A stretch of DNA of 64,000 nucleotides. Origin: Deminuibacter soli (GTDB taxonomy: Bacteria > Bacteroidota > Bacteroidia > Chitinophagales > Chitinophagaceae). A program made the position numbers and the translations under genes. Shown one piece after another: positions 10,801 through 25,800 of this stretch (positions are counted from its first letter, which is position 1; each line of letters starts with the position of its first letter). The notes under the pieces were generated by a model. The model had not been told where the DNA came from. It did not search any database and saw only the letters and a program-made list of their open reading frames with translations. Location of the stretch: assembly GCF_003412455.1 (NCBI RefSeq), contig NZ_QTJU01000004.1:248001-312000 (forward strand), read 5' to 3'.

Positions 10801-13800
10801 ATTACAGTGATGCGCTTGCTACGGTAAAAGTGGCAGATGCACGTGCGGTAACCGGCGGTACCTACTACATTGTTGGTGTGCCTTCTTCCGGTTGTCCTTC
10901 ACAGCCCATACCTGTTGTGGCCACAGTGAACCCTGTACCCAAAGTAGTAATCATTAACCCTGATGCCGTATGTTCGCCTGACAAAGTTGACCTTACTGCA
11001 CCGGTGGTTACATCAGGCAGTGATGCGGCGCTGATATTCAGTTATTTTGATGATGCAAAAGCTACTGTACCGGAAACACATCCCGAAGCGGTAAATGCAG
11101 GTACCTATTATATTATAGGCACCAACCCTTCAACCGGCTGTAAATCTGATCCCAAACCGGTTATCGCAACCGTAAACAAAAAACCGCAGGTACAGGTGCA
11201 AAACCCGCCTGCTGTATGTTACCCCGGTACGGTTGACCTGGCAACTGCAATTGTTGCGGGTGGTACAGATGCAGGGCTGAATTTTTCTTACTTTATCGAT
11301 GCAGGTGGTACCAAACCAGTTACCAACCCCAATGCTGTAGGCACAGGTACTTATTATATATTCGGTACCAACCCTGCAACGCATTGCGTATCGTTGCCAA
11401 TGCAGGTAAATACCCTGGTGAATGCGCTGCCTGTAGTGGTAGTGGCCAATCCTGTAACAGCGTGTGCGCCGAATAAAGTAAATTTAACACAGGCCGGTAT
11501 TACAACCGGCAGCGACGCAGGTTTGAGCTTTACCTATTATATTGATGCAGCTACAACCGTGCATATGACGGATTCAACAAAGGCAGATGCAGGTACTTAT
11601 TATATTGTTGGTAAATCATCTGCTACAGGTTGTTCTTCAGTACCGGTGAAAATGATTGCGGCCATTAATCCGCAACCGAAAGTGAAGATTAACGATCCTG
11701 CGGCTGTATGTGCGCCACAAACCATCAACCTCACAGCAGGTACTATTACAGCAGGCAGTGATGCCAACCTGAATTATACCTATTACTCAGATGCCAGCGC
11801 AACAGCAATTGTTGCCAATCCGGCTGCTGTGGGTAATGGTGTATACTATATTGTTGGTACAGACAAGGCAACCGGATGTTCTTCTGTTCCGATGAAAATA
11901 AATGTTACCGTAAATGCCAAACCGCTGGTTCAGGTAAACAATACCCTTACCGTGTGTGCGCCTGACAAGGCCAACCTGTACAGCGCCATTGTACTGGCAG
12001 GTACTGATCCTTCCCTGACATTCGGTTACTACATCGACGCGTTGGGCACAAAACCAGTTACTGATTATGCGCATGTAGATGCCGGCACTTATTATATCAT
12101 TGGCACCAACACGATTACCGGATGTTCATCCGATGCAATGAAGGTGCAGGTAACCATCACGCGTCAGCCAACGGTTACCATTCATAATCCCGATGCTGTT
12201 TGTGCACCTGATAAAGTAAACCTTACAGGTGCCAAGGTAACAGCAGGCAGCGATGGCGGTCTTACCTATACCTATTTCATTGATGCGGCCGCAACAACCC
12301 ATACGGTTGATTCAACACAGGTTGATGCCGGTACATATTATATTGTAGGTACTACACTGGCAGGATGCAAATCAGTGCCAATACCGGTAATTGCAAAAAT
12401 CAACGCAGTACCAACGCTCGTTATCAACAACCCGGCACCGGTATGTTCACCTGATAAAGTGAACCTCACGGCTGCTGCTGTAACGGCAGGCAGTGATGCT
12501 GGTTTATCATACAGCTACTATTACTTCAGCGATTTAACAGGTGCTATTCCAACACCCGATGCGGTAAATGACGGCACCTATTACATTAAGGCAACTAACC
12601 CGGCAACCGGTTGTAGTACCTCCGCTGCAGTAACAGCAGTGGTTAATGCAAGGCCATTTGTACAGGTACATGCACCGGCTGCAGTATGCGCCCCTGCCAA
12701 GGTAGATTTAACCAGCCCGGCGATTACCGCAGGCAGCGATGCAGGACTGGTGTACGACTATTTCACTGATGCCAGCGGTACAACGCGTGCCAATACGCCT
12801 AATGCAGCAGATTCAGGTATCTACTATATTATTGGTACCAACCCGGTAACCGGTTGTAAATCTGATTCCAAACAGGTGGTGGTAAAAGTGAACAAACAGC
12901 CTGTTGTAGTGATCACCGACCCAGCTCCGGCCTGTGCGCCTGATAAGGTAGACCTTACACAACCGTCTATTACAGCGGGCAGTGATGCAGGGCTGCTGTT
13001 TAATTACTATGTAGATGCAGCAGCTACAGCGCATATGACCGATTCAACCAAAGCCAACGCTGGTACCTACTATATTGTTGGTATTGCGCCAACTGGTTGT
13101 ACGTCTCCTGCAATGCCTGTAAAAGTGCAGATCAATACCCAGCCTAAAATAGTCATCACCCAACCGGGGGCAGTTTGTGCACCGGGTACCATTGATCTTA
13201 CTTCACCGGCAATTACGGCAGGTAGTGATGCCAACCTGGTATTCTCTTATTATACCAACAGTGCAGGCACAATTAAAGTAACTGATCCTGCCAGTGTGGG
13301 TACCGGTACTTACTACATTGTTGCCCATAGCACTGTTACGGCGTGTGCCAATACCATTACTATTCCTGTAACTGTAACGGTTAATCCCAAACCAATCGTG
13401 GTAACCGGCGATGCACCGCCAGTGTGTGCACCTGCGAAAGCAGATCTTACACTTGCTTCAAAAGCAGGCAGCGACCCCGGGCTTACCTACAAATACTATG
13501 TAGATGCAGGTGGTATCAATGAACTGCAACACCCCGACCAGGTTGATGCGGGCACTTACTATGTAATCGGGTTCAACGGCTTTGGCTGTAAATCTGATGC
13601 AATGCCTGTAAAAGCTACTATCAATGCACAGCCTAATGTAGTTATCGTTAATCCTGCGCCTGTTTGTGCGCCTGCGAAAGTAGACCTTACACAGCCGGGT
13701 ATCACTATACAGAGCGATGCTGGTTTAACTTACAATTACTACACCGATGCCACTGCTACCGTGCACCTGGCGGATTCAACGAAAGTGGATGCAGGCCTGT

Positions 13801-16800
13801 ACTACATTGTAGGTAAGGCGGCAGACGGCTGTTACTCAGATCCCAAACTGGTGGTAGCTACAATAAACGCGAAACCAGTTGTAATAACCCATGCACCTGC
13901 AGCAATTTGTTCGCCGGGTACGGTAGATCTTACTGCACCTGCCATCACCAACGGCAGCGACGCAGGTTTAACTTACAGCTACTTTAGAAATGCAGCAGGA
14001 ACACTGGTACTCACCAACCCCACTGCAGTAGCAGCAAGCGGTACTTATTATATACTTGGTTATAACAATGCAACCGGCTGTTATGCCGATATGCAGAGCG
14101 TAACGGTAACTATAAACGCCAAACCACAGGTTAAAGCAACCAATCCTCCTGTAGTGTGTGCGCCTGGTAAAGTAAACCTGAACCTGGTGTCTACCGCAGG
14201 CAGTGATGCGGGTTTAAGCTTCAGCTTCTATATAGATGCCGGTACAACAACACTGGTGCCTGATATTTCACAGGTAAGCGCCGGTACTTATTACCTGGTA
14301 GGTAAAAACACTACAACCGGTTGCGTATCCGATGCAGTGCCTGTTATTGCATCTGTTAACCCGCAACCTAATGTGGTTATTACCAACCCGCCTGCGGCAT
14401 GTGCGCCTGCAACGGTTAATCTTACACTGTCTGGTGTTACCAACGGCAGCGATGCAGGTTTAACGTATAACTATTATACCGATGCCGCTGCTACCACGCA
14501 TATGACCGATTCAACCAAAGCACCGGCCGGCACTTACTATATTGTGGGTAGGGCTGCCACAGGTTGTACATCCGAGCCGAAAAAAGTGGTGGTAACCGTA
14601 AACAGCAAACCTGTTGTGGTGGCTACTTCTCCAGCACCTGTATGTGCGCCGGGTACTGCAGACCTTACTGCTCCGTCTGTAACAGCAGGCAGCGATGCCG
14701 GGCTTACCTTCGCTTATTACATTAATGTAGCCAAGGGAATAAAAGTACCTGTTCCGCAGCAGGCAGGTAACGGCACTTATTACATTGTAGGTACAGCCGC
14801 TACCGGTTGTACTTCAGATTCTGTTAAGGTACAGGTTGTGGTAAATCCGCAGCCGCAGATACAGGTGGCTAACCCGCCTGCAGTATGTGCTCCTTCAACA
14901 GTTGATTTAACCAAGGCTTCAACTGCAGGAAGTGATCCGAATCTGACATTCAAATATTATATGGATGCTGCCGGATCTTCTGAAATAACTACACCAACAT
15001 CAGTTAGCGCAGGTACTTATTATGTAATCGGCATTAACAATACAACCGGCTGTTTGTCTGTAGCTAAAAAAATAACTGCTACGGTAAGGCCACAGCCTAA
15101 AGTTGTGGTTACCAATCCGCCTGCAGTATGTGCGCCTGGTAAAGTAAACCTCACCCAGTCTTCTGTTACCAACGGCAGCGACGCAGGTTTAACCTACAAT
15201 TATTACACAGACGCAGCAACCACAACGCATGTGACAGATTCAACTGCTGTAACTGCCGGTACTTACTATATCGTCGGTATTGCAACAACCGGTTGCGTAT
15301 CTAAAGTAATGCCTGTTGTGGCAAGTATTAACCCGCAGCCGAACCTGGTGATCACCAATCCTGCACCTGTTTGTGCACCGGGTAAAGTAGATATTACCTT
15401 GCCGGCTATAACTGCAGGCAGTGAAGGTGGATTGATTTACACTTACTTCCAGGATGCAGCAGGTACAACGGTATTAAGTAATCCTAAAACAATTGGCAGC
15501 AGCAATACCTATTATATCAAAGGTGCCAACAATGCAACAACATGTTATAGCATTAAGCCGGTTGTTGTAACAGTAAATCCCCAGCCGCAGGTGCAGGTAA
15601 CTGCCAACCCTGCAGCTGCATGTGCACCTGCACTGGTTGACCTGGGTACTGCTACGCTTACACTGAGCAATCCGTCGCTGGCTGTTAAATACTACCGCGA
15701 TGCAGCCGCATCAGTTGAAGTAACCACACCAAATGCAGTAGCAGCAGGTAAATACTATGTAGTGGCGACAGATCCTGTAACAGGCTGTTCTTCTGCTGCT
15801 GCAGCAATTACGGTAACCATCAATAAACAACCGAATGTTGTAACCGTAAACCCTGCACCGTTGTGCAGCCCTGCTACCGCAGATCTTACTGTCGCGGCTG
15901 TAACTGCAGGCAGCGATGCATTCCTGCAATACAAATATTATACAGATGCAGCGGGTACTATTGCACTGACCGATCCTGCACATGCACCGGCAGGTACCTA
16001 CTACATTGTTGGTAGCAACACTGCCACCGGATGTAGTTCAGATCCCAAACCGGTAACTGTAACCGTAAACAATGCACCGACGATGGTGGTAAATCAACCG
16101 CCTGCAGTTTGTGCGCCGGCTACAGTTGATCTTACCGCCCCGGCTATTACACAGGGCAGTGATCCTGCATTCAATCGCTTCGATGTATATGTGAATGTGG
16201 CAACCGGCACATTGCTGGCAGACCCTGTGCATGCCAAAGCCGGCACTTACTATATTGTAGGTGTTGTAACAGGCGGCTGTAATGCGCCTGCCCAGGCGGT
16301 AACCGTAACCATCAACCCGCAGCCTGTGGTAACCACGGTTACCATTAAGCCGCTGTGTGCACCGGCCAAGGCGAACCTGAAAAATGGTGTTACAGCTGAT
16401 CCTAAACTTCAGTTCAGCTACTATATGGATGCTGCCTGCACCATCCCTGTTCCTAATTCAGCAGCAGTGGATGATGGCGTATACTATGTAATCGGAACAG
16501 ATAAAGTTACCGGCTGTACTTCAGTGCCACAGCCAATTACAGTAACAGTATACGATCGTCCTGAATTTGTGGTAAACCAGCCGGCTGCAGTTTGTAGCCC
16601 TGGTACAGTAGACCTGACCAGCAATGCTGTTTTACCTGATAAAAGCCTGATCTACTCTTACTTCACCGATAACCTGGCTACTGTGCCGATGACAACGCCA
16701 ACCCAGGCGGGTGCAGGTGACTATTATATCGTAGGCAAAACATTGTATGGCTGTAAATCAGAACCGCAGCCGGTACATGTAACCGTTAACCCGCAGCCGG

Positions 16801-19800
16801 TTGTTGTGTTTGCACCGAACCCGATTACGCTTTGTGCACCAGACAGGGCAGATCTTACATCGGATGCGTATAAAACAGGCAGCACGCCGGGCTTAACGTA
16901 TACTTACTACCAGTCGAACGGAACAACTGTTATCAGTGCCACTGCAGCGGCGCAGCTGGATGCAGGTGACTATTTTGTACAAGGTAAAGACGGGTCGGGT
17001 TGTAGCTCAGTTCCGGTACCTGTAAAAGTGATCATCAACAAACAGCCCCAGGTAACATTCCATAACCCGCCTGCAGTATGTGAGCCAGGTTTGGTTAACC
17101 TGAAAGATCCTTCAGTTATTGTAACAAGCGATGTAATTACCGCTGTTGACTACTACACTGATAATGGTGTAACGCCTGTATTAAACCCGGCCGCAGTTCC
17201 GGCAGGTAACTACGTGATTGTTGTAACCGGTAACAATAATTGTAAATCTGTAGCAGGCACCGTGCAGGCTATTGTAAACGCCAAACCAAAACTGCAGCTG
17301 AACAATCCTGCACCGGTTTGTGAGCCTTCACTGGTTAACCTCACACAGCCTTCGGTTACACAGGGCAACGACCCATCACTGACCTATGGTTATTTTACCG
17401 CAGCTAATGCAAATCCTGCAAGTGCAGTACCCGACCCAGCCAACGTGCCGGCGAATGTGTACTACCTGGTGGGTACTTCAAAAGATGGTTGTTCTTCAGA
17501 TCCAACACCGGTAACGGCTGTTATCTATAAAAAACCTGTTGTTACCATTACCCAGCCGGCTGCAGTTTGTGCGCCTGCTACTGTTAACCTGAAAGCATCA
17601 GCGATCACAACAGGCAGTTCGGCAGATATTGTACAATACCTCTACTATGCTTCAGATAAAACGACGGTTCTTAACACACCGGAAGCAGTAGGAGCAGGCA
17701 CTTATTATATTGTAGGTGTAACAGGTAAAGGTTGTATGTCCGATCCTGCAATGGTTACGGTAACGGTTAACAGCCAGGCACAGTTTACAGTGAAAACGCC
17801 TGCGCCAATTTGTGAGCCCGCACTGTTTGATCTTAATACACTGGTAACTGCTGATCCATCCATTGACCACTTCGAGTTTTATTACAGCAATAAAATTCAG
17901 CAGGTGCCAAATGCAAGTGCAGTGGGTGCAGGTACCTATTATATTGAAGCCATTACCACCAATGGTTGTGGTTCGGTAATGAAACCGGTTGATATTGTTA
18001 TCAACAAGAAACCGGTATTGAATCTCAGTAATCCTCAGCCCGTATGTGCACCGGGTAAGGCAGATTTAACCAGCATTGCCACAGATGCTGCCTACACTTA
18101 CCAATATTACAGCGATGCAGCAGGTACGGTAACTGTACCCGATCCTACACAGGTAGGCGGCGCGTTCTACTACATTACCGCTACGTCCAAAGCAACGGGT
18201 TGCGTTTCTGCAATAAGCCGTGTAGAGGCTAAAGTATATCCGCAGCCAATTGTGAAAATCACGCAGCCAGCTGCTATTTGTGCGCCTGCAAAAGGCAATC
18301 TTACCGATGCTGCAATTGTTGCAGGCACTACCGGTATAGATCACTACCTGTATTACGATGCTACCCAGGCCAACCAGGTAACAGACCCCACGCAGGTAGA
18401 TGCCGGTACTTATTACATCGTAGGGGTTGATAAAAACGGTTGTTCTTCTGCGGCCAAAGCAGTAACCATCAAAATCAACGCCCAGGTACAGTTTACGGTT
18501 AACAATCCTAAACCGGTATGTGAATCGCAAACAGTTAACCTCACAGATCCTGCGGTAAGGTCCAGCGCCTCTCCGGGTGTTACCTATAACTATTACTACC
18601 AGGATAACACAACGGTAGTGGCTGATCCTACAAAAGTGGGTGCAGGTATATACTACATCGAAGCCGTTTCTGTGAATGGTTGCCCAAGTCTCAGGAAATC
18701 AGTAACCGTGGTAGTAAACAAAAACCCGGTATTAAAACTCACCGATCCTGCAGCTGTGTGCGAACCAGCCCTGGTAAACCTTACCGATCCAAGAATTGTG
18801 GCAGGTAACCCGAGCGATCTTATCTATACTTATTTCCTGGATAATGCAGGTACACCGGTGCCCGATGCAACACAGGTCAATACAGGCACTTACTACATGG
18901 TAGGCACTTCTTCTACTACCGGCTGTTCTTCTGTACCAACACCTGTTAAGGCCGTTGTACATCCTAAACCGGTGGTGAAAATTACCAACCCTGCACCTGT
19001 ATGTGCGCCGTCATCCATAAATCTTACCGATGCAGCCATTACAGCCGGCAGCTCAGCCAATATCGATCACTTCATTTATTATGAGGCTGACATGAAAACT
19101 GTTGTGCTGAACCCGCAGCAGGTAACCGGTACCAAATACTATATCGTAGCGGTATCTAAAGACGGTTGTTTGTCCGACTTCAACGAAGTAGATGTCACCA
19201 TCAACAGCCAGGCTCAGTTCTCTGTGAAAAACCCTGCACCTGTTTGTGAACCTAAACTGGTAGATCTTACCACGGCGGTAACAGCAGATCCGGCAATTAA
19301 ACAGTTCAACTACTATTACAGTGATGAACATACAGTAGTACCAGATCCTACACAGGTTGCATCAGGTACTTACTACATAGAGGCGATTACGACCAATGGT
19401 TGCGGCGCTGATAAAAAATCAGTGGTTGTTACCATCAATAAAAAGCCGGTACTGCACCTGAATGATCCGGCTGCGGTGTGTGCGCCTAATAATGTAGACC
19501 TTACGCAGGGCGGCGTTACCGCTGGTAATGATCCTGCACTCACCTACACCTACTTTACAGACGCAGCTGGCACTATCGCGGTTACCGACCCGAAAAATGC
19601 AACTGCAGCAGATTACTACGTGGTAGGTACTTCTACACAAACAGGTTGTTCGTCAGATCCTGTGAAAATAACGGCTGTTGTGAATGCACTGCCTGTAGTG
19701 GTAATTACCAACCCGGCTGCAGTATGTGCGCCTCAGAGCGTTAATCTTACTGCTGCGGCGGTAACAGCTGGCAGCGCTCCGGCGAACATCAGCTTTACGT

Positions 19801-22800
19801 ATTACGATCCGAGCGGTACATTGATCACTGCTGCGCAGGCAAGCAGTGTAACAGCCGCAGGAACTTATTATATAACTGCTACCAATAACAAAACTTTCTG
19901 CGTATCACAGAAAGCTCCTGTTGTGGTAACAATACATAATAAGCCTGATTTCTCTCCGGCAACTATTCCGGCTGTATGTGCACCTGCAAAGGCAAACCTT
20001 ACACTGGCAGTAGCAGGCATTACCGATCCTAACCTGCAGTTCCTGTACTTTGATGTAAACAAACAGCCAATCAGCGCGGCTGCAGCTGCAGCGGTTGACG
20101 CAGGAACGTATTATGTTACAGCGGTGGACAAAACAACTACCTGTATGTCTGAGTTCAAGGCAATTACAGCAGTCGTTAACCAGCCGTCGAAACTTACCCT
20201 GCAGAATCCGCAGGCAGTATGTGCGCCCGGCAAGGTGAACCTCACAACGCCAGACGTAACCGCAGGCAACGATCCTTCACTGAAATACGGTTATTATACC
20301 AACGCAGCTGCAACCATTGCAGTAGCTGATCCTATAGCCGTAGATGCAGGTACTTATTACATTGCAGCTGTAAATGCAGCAGGCTGTACAACCATCGGCC
20401 AGGTAACTGCTACTGTTCACCCGCTGGTGAAACTGCAGGTACAAAATCCTGATCCGGTATGTGCGCCTGGTAAAGTGAACCTGACAGATGCGAAAGTGAC
20501 TGCAGGCAGTGATGCAGGCTTGCAATTTGTGTACTACAAAGCCGATAAAACGGTTATCAGCGCTGCAGCTGCAACACAGGTAACATCAGGTACGTACTAT
20601 ATACAAGGTATTAATCCTGTTACCGGCTGTAAATCAGATCTGCTGGCTGTGGTAGCTACAATCGGTGCGCAAACGGCCTTTGTCTCCAACGATCCGCCTG
20701 CAGTATGTGCGCCTGGTAAGGCAGATCTTACTGATCCTTCCGTAACGGCAGGCAATGATCCTTCACTGGTTTACACGTATTACCAGCAAGATGGTTATAC
20801 AGTAATTACTACCGCTAACGCCAAACAGGTAGATGCAGGTAAATACTGGATACAGGCTACCACACCGGGTGGCTGTGCATCTGAACTGCACCAGCTTACC
20901 GCTGTAATTGTAAGCAAACCGGTTGTTGTAACTACACCGCCTAAAGCAATCTGTGCGCCCGGTACCGTAGATCTTACTCAGCCGGCTGTAACAGCAGGCA
21001 GCACGCCGGATGTTGACTTTACTTATTATACAGATGCAACATTAAGCACGCAGGTGGTTAACCCTGCAGCAGTTGGCGCAGGTACTTACTACATCACAGC
21101 AACACTGAGAAACGGTACACATTGCGTTTCAGATGCTACTGCTGTTGTTGTAACAGTTCGTTCACAGCCGGTAGTAGTACTGCCTGCTGCAACGCTTACT
21201 ACCTGTGCACCGAATACAGTAGACCTGACCGATCCGGGTGTTACAAACGGTAACCCGAACAACTATACATTCGTGTACTACCAGTCTAATGGCACTACGG
21301 TAATGACAACGACTGAAGCACAGCACGCAGGTGCAGGTGATTACTACATTGTTGCCCATGATGTGAATGCATGTGGTTCAGTTCAGGTGAAAATAACGGT
21401 AGTGGCTAACCAGCCGCCGGTGTTTACGGTAACATCTCCGTTAACTACCTGTGCACCGGTTAAAGCCGATCTTAATGCAGCAGTACCTGCAAACGCAGCA
21501 GTAACCTATGAGTTCTTCGCTGGCAGTATTGCAACACCGGTTGCTAATGCTACACAGGTAGACCCAGGTACTTACTTTGTTCGTGCAACTGACAATACCA
21601 CCAGGTGCGTATCTGATCTGCAGAAAATAGAGGTGCTCATGAGCGACAGGCCTAAAGTGGTAACTAACCCGATCAGGGTTTGTTCACCAAACAATGGCGA
21701 CCTCACCCTGCCAGGTGTAACCACCGGCAGCGACGCAGGATTGAGCTTCACTTACTTTAACAATGCAAATGGCACCGGACCGGTGGCTACACCAACATCT
21801 GTTGTGGATGGCTCTTACTACATTGTTGGTACCAACATCAATACAGGTTGTACTTCAGTACCAACACTGGTTACGGTAACGTCTACCACTACGCCTTCAT
21901 TAACCATTACCCAGCCGGCTGCCGTGTGTGCACCGTCAAAGGGTAATCTCGATCTGGCTGTTAAAGCATCTACAGGTTACGATGCCAGCTACAATTACAC
22001 TTATTACTACAGTAACAAAGCCACACAGGTGCCTGATCCTACTCAGGTAGCTGCAGGTACTTACTATGTAGTGGTAACAAATGGTCAGTGTAGTTCCGAT
22101 TATATAGAAATCGACATCAAGGTAAATGCACAGCCTTCCGACATAAAAGTGAAATCAGACCTCGGTACCTGTGCTCCGGGTACAGTTGACCTGGCTACGG
22201 CGATAGACCCAGCTAACAACCCGGCCTATACGTACACTTATTATGAAAGCAACCAGACTGTACTTGTTGCTAATCCCAACAGTGTTGGTGCAGGTACTTA
22301 CTATATCGTGGGCAAAGATCCTGTAACAGGATGTTCTTCCGATATAAGCCAGCACCAGGTTAAAGTGACCATCTACGAGAAACCTGTGGTTGTTCCGCAT
22401 AACCCGCAAGCGGTTTGTGCGCCTGCAACGGTAGATCTTACCCTGCCTGCAGTAACAGCCGGCAGCAAACTGGTGGCAACTCTTAAATACTACAACGCTT
22501 CGGGAACAGATATCACTGCTACAGCCAATGCAGTTGGTGCAGGTACTTACACCATTGTGGCTACTTCGGCAAATGGTTGTGTATCTGACCCTGCTACAGT
22601 AACGGTAACAGTGAATACAAGGCTCAACTATACCATCAAAAATCCTGCTGCGGCGTGTGATCCGGATAAAGTGAACCTGACAACAGCGGTAACAGGCAAC
22701 GATCCGTTGATTCACTTCGATTACTACCAGGCAAACGGTACAACACCGGTGGCAGATCCTACGCAGGTAACTGCAGGCCAGTACTACATTGTAGCAAACG

Positions 22801-25800
22801 ATCCGTCTGCTTCATGTGCGGCACAGGGTAAAACGGTAACAGCGGTGATCAACAAACAGCCCGACATTAATGTATCGCCTGTAATTGCACCTTGTTCTCC
22901 GGGTACAGTAGATCTTACCAAACTGGTAGATGCAAGCAATCCTGATCTTACCTATCAATACTTTACTGCAACACATGCGCCGGTAACAGACGCTACTGCA
23001 GTGGGTGCAGGCAACTACTACATCGTGGGTACGTTTACCAGCACAACCTGTTCACGTGAAGTGCCGGTGACCATTACAGTGAAACCGAAACCGGTAGTGG
23101 TGGTTACACAGCCTGAAGCACAGTGTGGTGGTACGGTAAATATCATGGCGTACGATATCATCAAAAACAGCGATAAGAGCATTACCAACTTCCATTATTA
23201 CAAAGACCAGGCAATGCTGCAGCCAATAAGCGATGCAGATGCTGCGCAGATAGCAGTATCAGGTACTTACTGGGTAGCTGGTGTGGCTGGCGAACCGGGT
23301 GGTTGCGTATCAGATCCTAAACCGATCGTGGTAACCATCGATGCGGCACCGGTTGTAGCTATTACCAACCCGGCTCCTGAATGTGAACCTAACCTGGTAA
23401 ATCTTACAGCACCTGCAGTAACCAATGGCGCGGTAAACAACCCGAACTACATTGTACGTTACTTTACAGCATCAGATCTTGCTACACAGGTTGCCAATCC
23501 TGCACAGGTAGGCAGCGGCACCTATTACATACAGGTGACAGATAAAACAACCGCCAAAGGTTGTCAAACTGTACAGCCGGTAGTAGCTGTGGTGAACAAA
23601 GCGCTGATCATAGATGTGGATGCTGTTGGTACGGTTTGTAGCCCCGATAAAGGCGATCTCACCAAACTGGTGAAACCGATAGCAGGTGTTACCTACCATT
23701 ACTACCTGGCAGACGGTATAACTGAAATAACCAGTACAGCTGCGGCCAGTGTTGATGCGGGTTACTACTATGTATCAGCTACTTCAACAAGTGCAAGTTG
23801 TGCATCGGTGCAGCATAAAGTGCAGATGATCGCTTATAATAAGCCAGATCTGCAGCTGAAGGCTTCAGATGCAATATGTGCACCAGCGCTCTACGATCTC
23901 ACTAATACTACTATAACGCAGGGCAGCAGCACAGATATCGTGAAATACAAATACTTTAACCAGGCTACCAATACAGAAGTGTTACCGGCCGATGCGGTTA
24001 AAGTAGGCGCCGGAACATACACTATCCAGGCATTCACAATCAATGGCTGTTCTGATAGCAAAAACATTACTGTCACTATCAACCCGCAGCCTAAACTGGA
24101 AGTGAAAAATCCACAGCCGGTATGTGCGCCGAACAAGGTAGATCTTACTACTGCCGTTCAGAACCCGGATGCGGCGATCACGTATACTTACTACGATCAG
24201 AATAAGGTTAAAGTAGCTGATCCAACCAAGGTAGATGCAGGTCAGTACTACATACAGGCTTCTTATGCAGCTACTACAGGATGTACGTCAGATATGCTGC
24301 CGGTAACCGTAACCACTATTGCGCAGCCTGTTGTACAAAACATCAGCGGCCAGTCGCCAATATGGGTGAACAACCAGTTTACGTTTACATCTGGTCCTGC
24401 AGGTGGTACATGGAGTGTGATCAGTACCGATAAAACCATTGTCTCTGTAGATCCTGTTACAGGTGTGGTAACAGCCAATAAAGTTGGCGGACCAGCTACT
24501 GTTCAGTATGCAGTAGGGAATGCACAGGGTTGTTACGCAGCCAAAACAATGGATGTGTATGTAATAGCACAACAGATACCGCCAATCACAGACCCGGGTG
24601 GCAACACCGGCAACGGCAAACTCTGTATCGGTCAAACAGTTGATCTTACAGAAACCTATACCGGCGGTAAATGGAGTGTGGATAACGGTAAAATAGTTTC
24701 CATCAGCAAAACCACCGGTACTACCATCACAGTAACTGGTCTTAGCGCAGGTACAACAGATGTGGTGTATACCACTACCAATCCGAACGGATCGGTACGT
24801 TACACCATCGTAGTAAACCCCACACCGCAATTCAGTACTTCAGATGTGATAGCGATCTGTACAGGCTCCAAAGCCTTCAGCACAACACCGAAGTTTGATA
24901 TTGCAGGTACAACGCTGGGCACATGGACAAGGGATAACGCAAGCGGTATAACAGTTGCGCCGGCTGGCAACAGCGGTTCAGGTTTACCACAGGATGTGTT
25001 AACCAACAGTACCAAGTTACCGGTAGATGTGGCCTACCACTTTAAACTGGTTTCGCCAATGGGCTGTTCAAACGCAAATGCCCTGGCAACCGTAAGGGTT
25101 TATCCGAAAGCCAACCTCACCGTAGACCAGGGTAGCACCTACGCGGTGTGTGAAGGCGGTCAGCTGAAACTCACCGGTAAAAGCGATATCAGCGGCGTAA
25201 ACTTTATATGGAAAGATGCAGCTGGTAATGTGGTAGCCAAAGGCGCAACGTTTGTGAAAGACAATGTGAAAGCATCCGATGCACAGACCTACACCTTTAT
25301 GATAGACGCACAGGGCACTGCCAACTGTTCTGTTGCACAAACCATTAAAGTAAGTGTGAACGCAGCGCCGGTTGCAACGTTCAATGGCCTGGCTGATTTC
25401 TATTGCGAAGGAAGCCCCATTAAACTTACTGCCTCATCCAATACCGAGGTTACCTACAACTGGTACACACCAAACGGTAAACAGGTGCCAGGCAGCACGT
25501 TCGAAATAAATGAAGCATCTATGCAGGATGCCGGTACTTACAGGCTCGAAGCCTACGATGCGGCAGGCGGTAACAAGTGTCCTTATGTTCAAAACTTCCC
25601 GGTTGTAGTGAATGCAACGCCGGTAACAACGATCACAGAAAAAGGACCATTCTGTCAGAACAAAACAATGGACCTGGTGGCAAGTTCAAGACTGGTAACC
25701 GGTACAAGTTTCGAATGGACAGATGTTGTTGACCCAACCATTGTAAGAGTTAAAGGCGCCGAGCTGAAACTCGATAACCTGCAGGGTGATTCCGTTCGCT

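Noticed and set aside
7014-24323. Regular repeats suggestive of a CRISPR array or satellite DNA
   Set aside because: Units are about 244 bp, diverged, and in frame within one ORF with constant protein motifs; this is a coding repeat.
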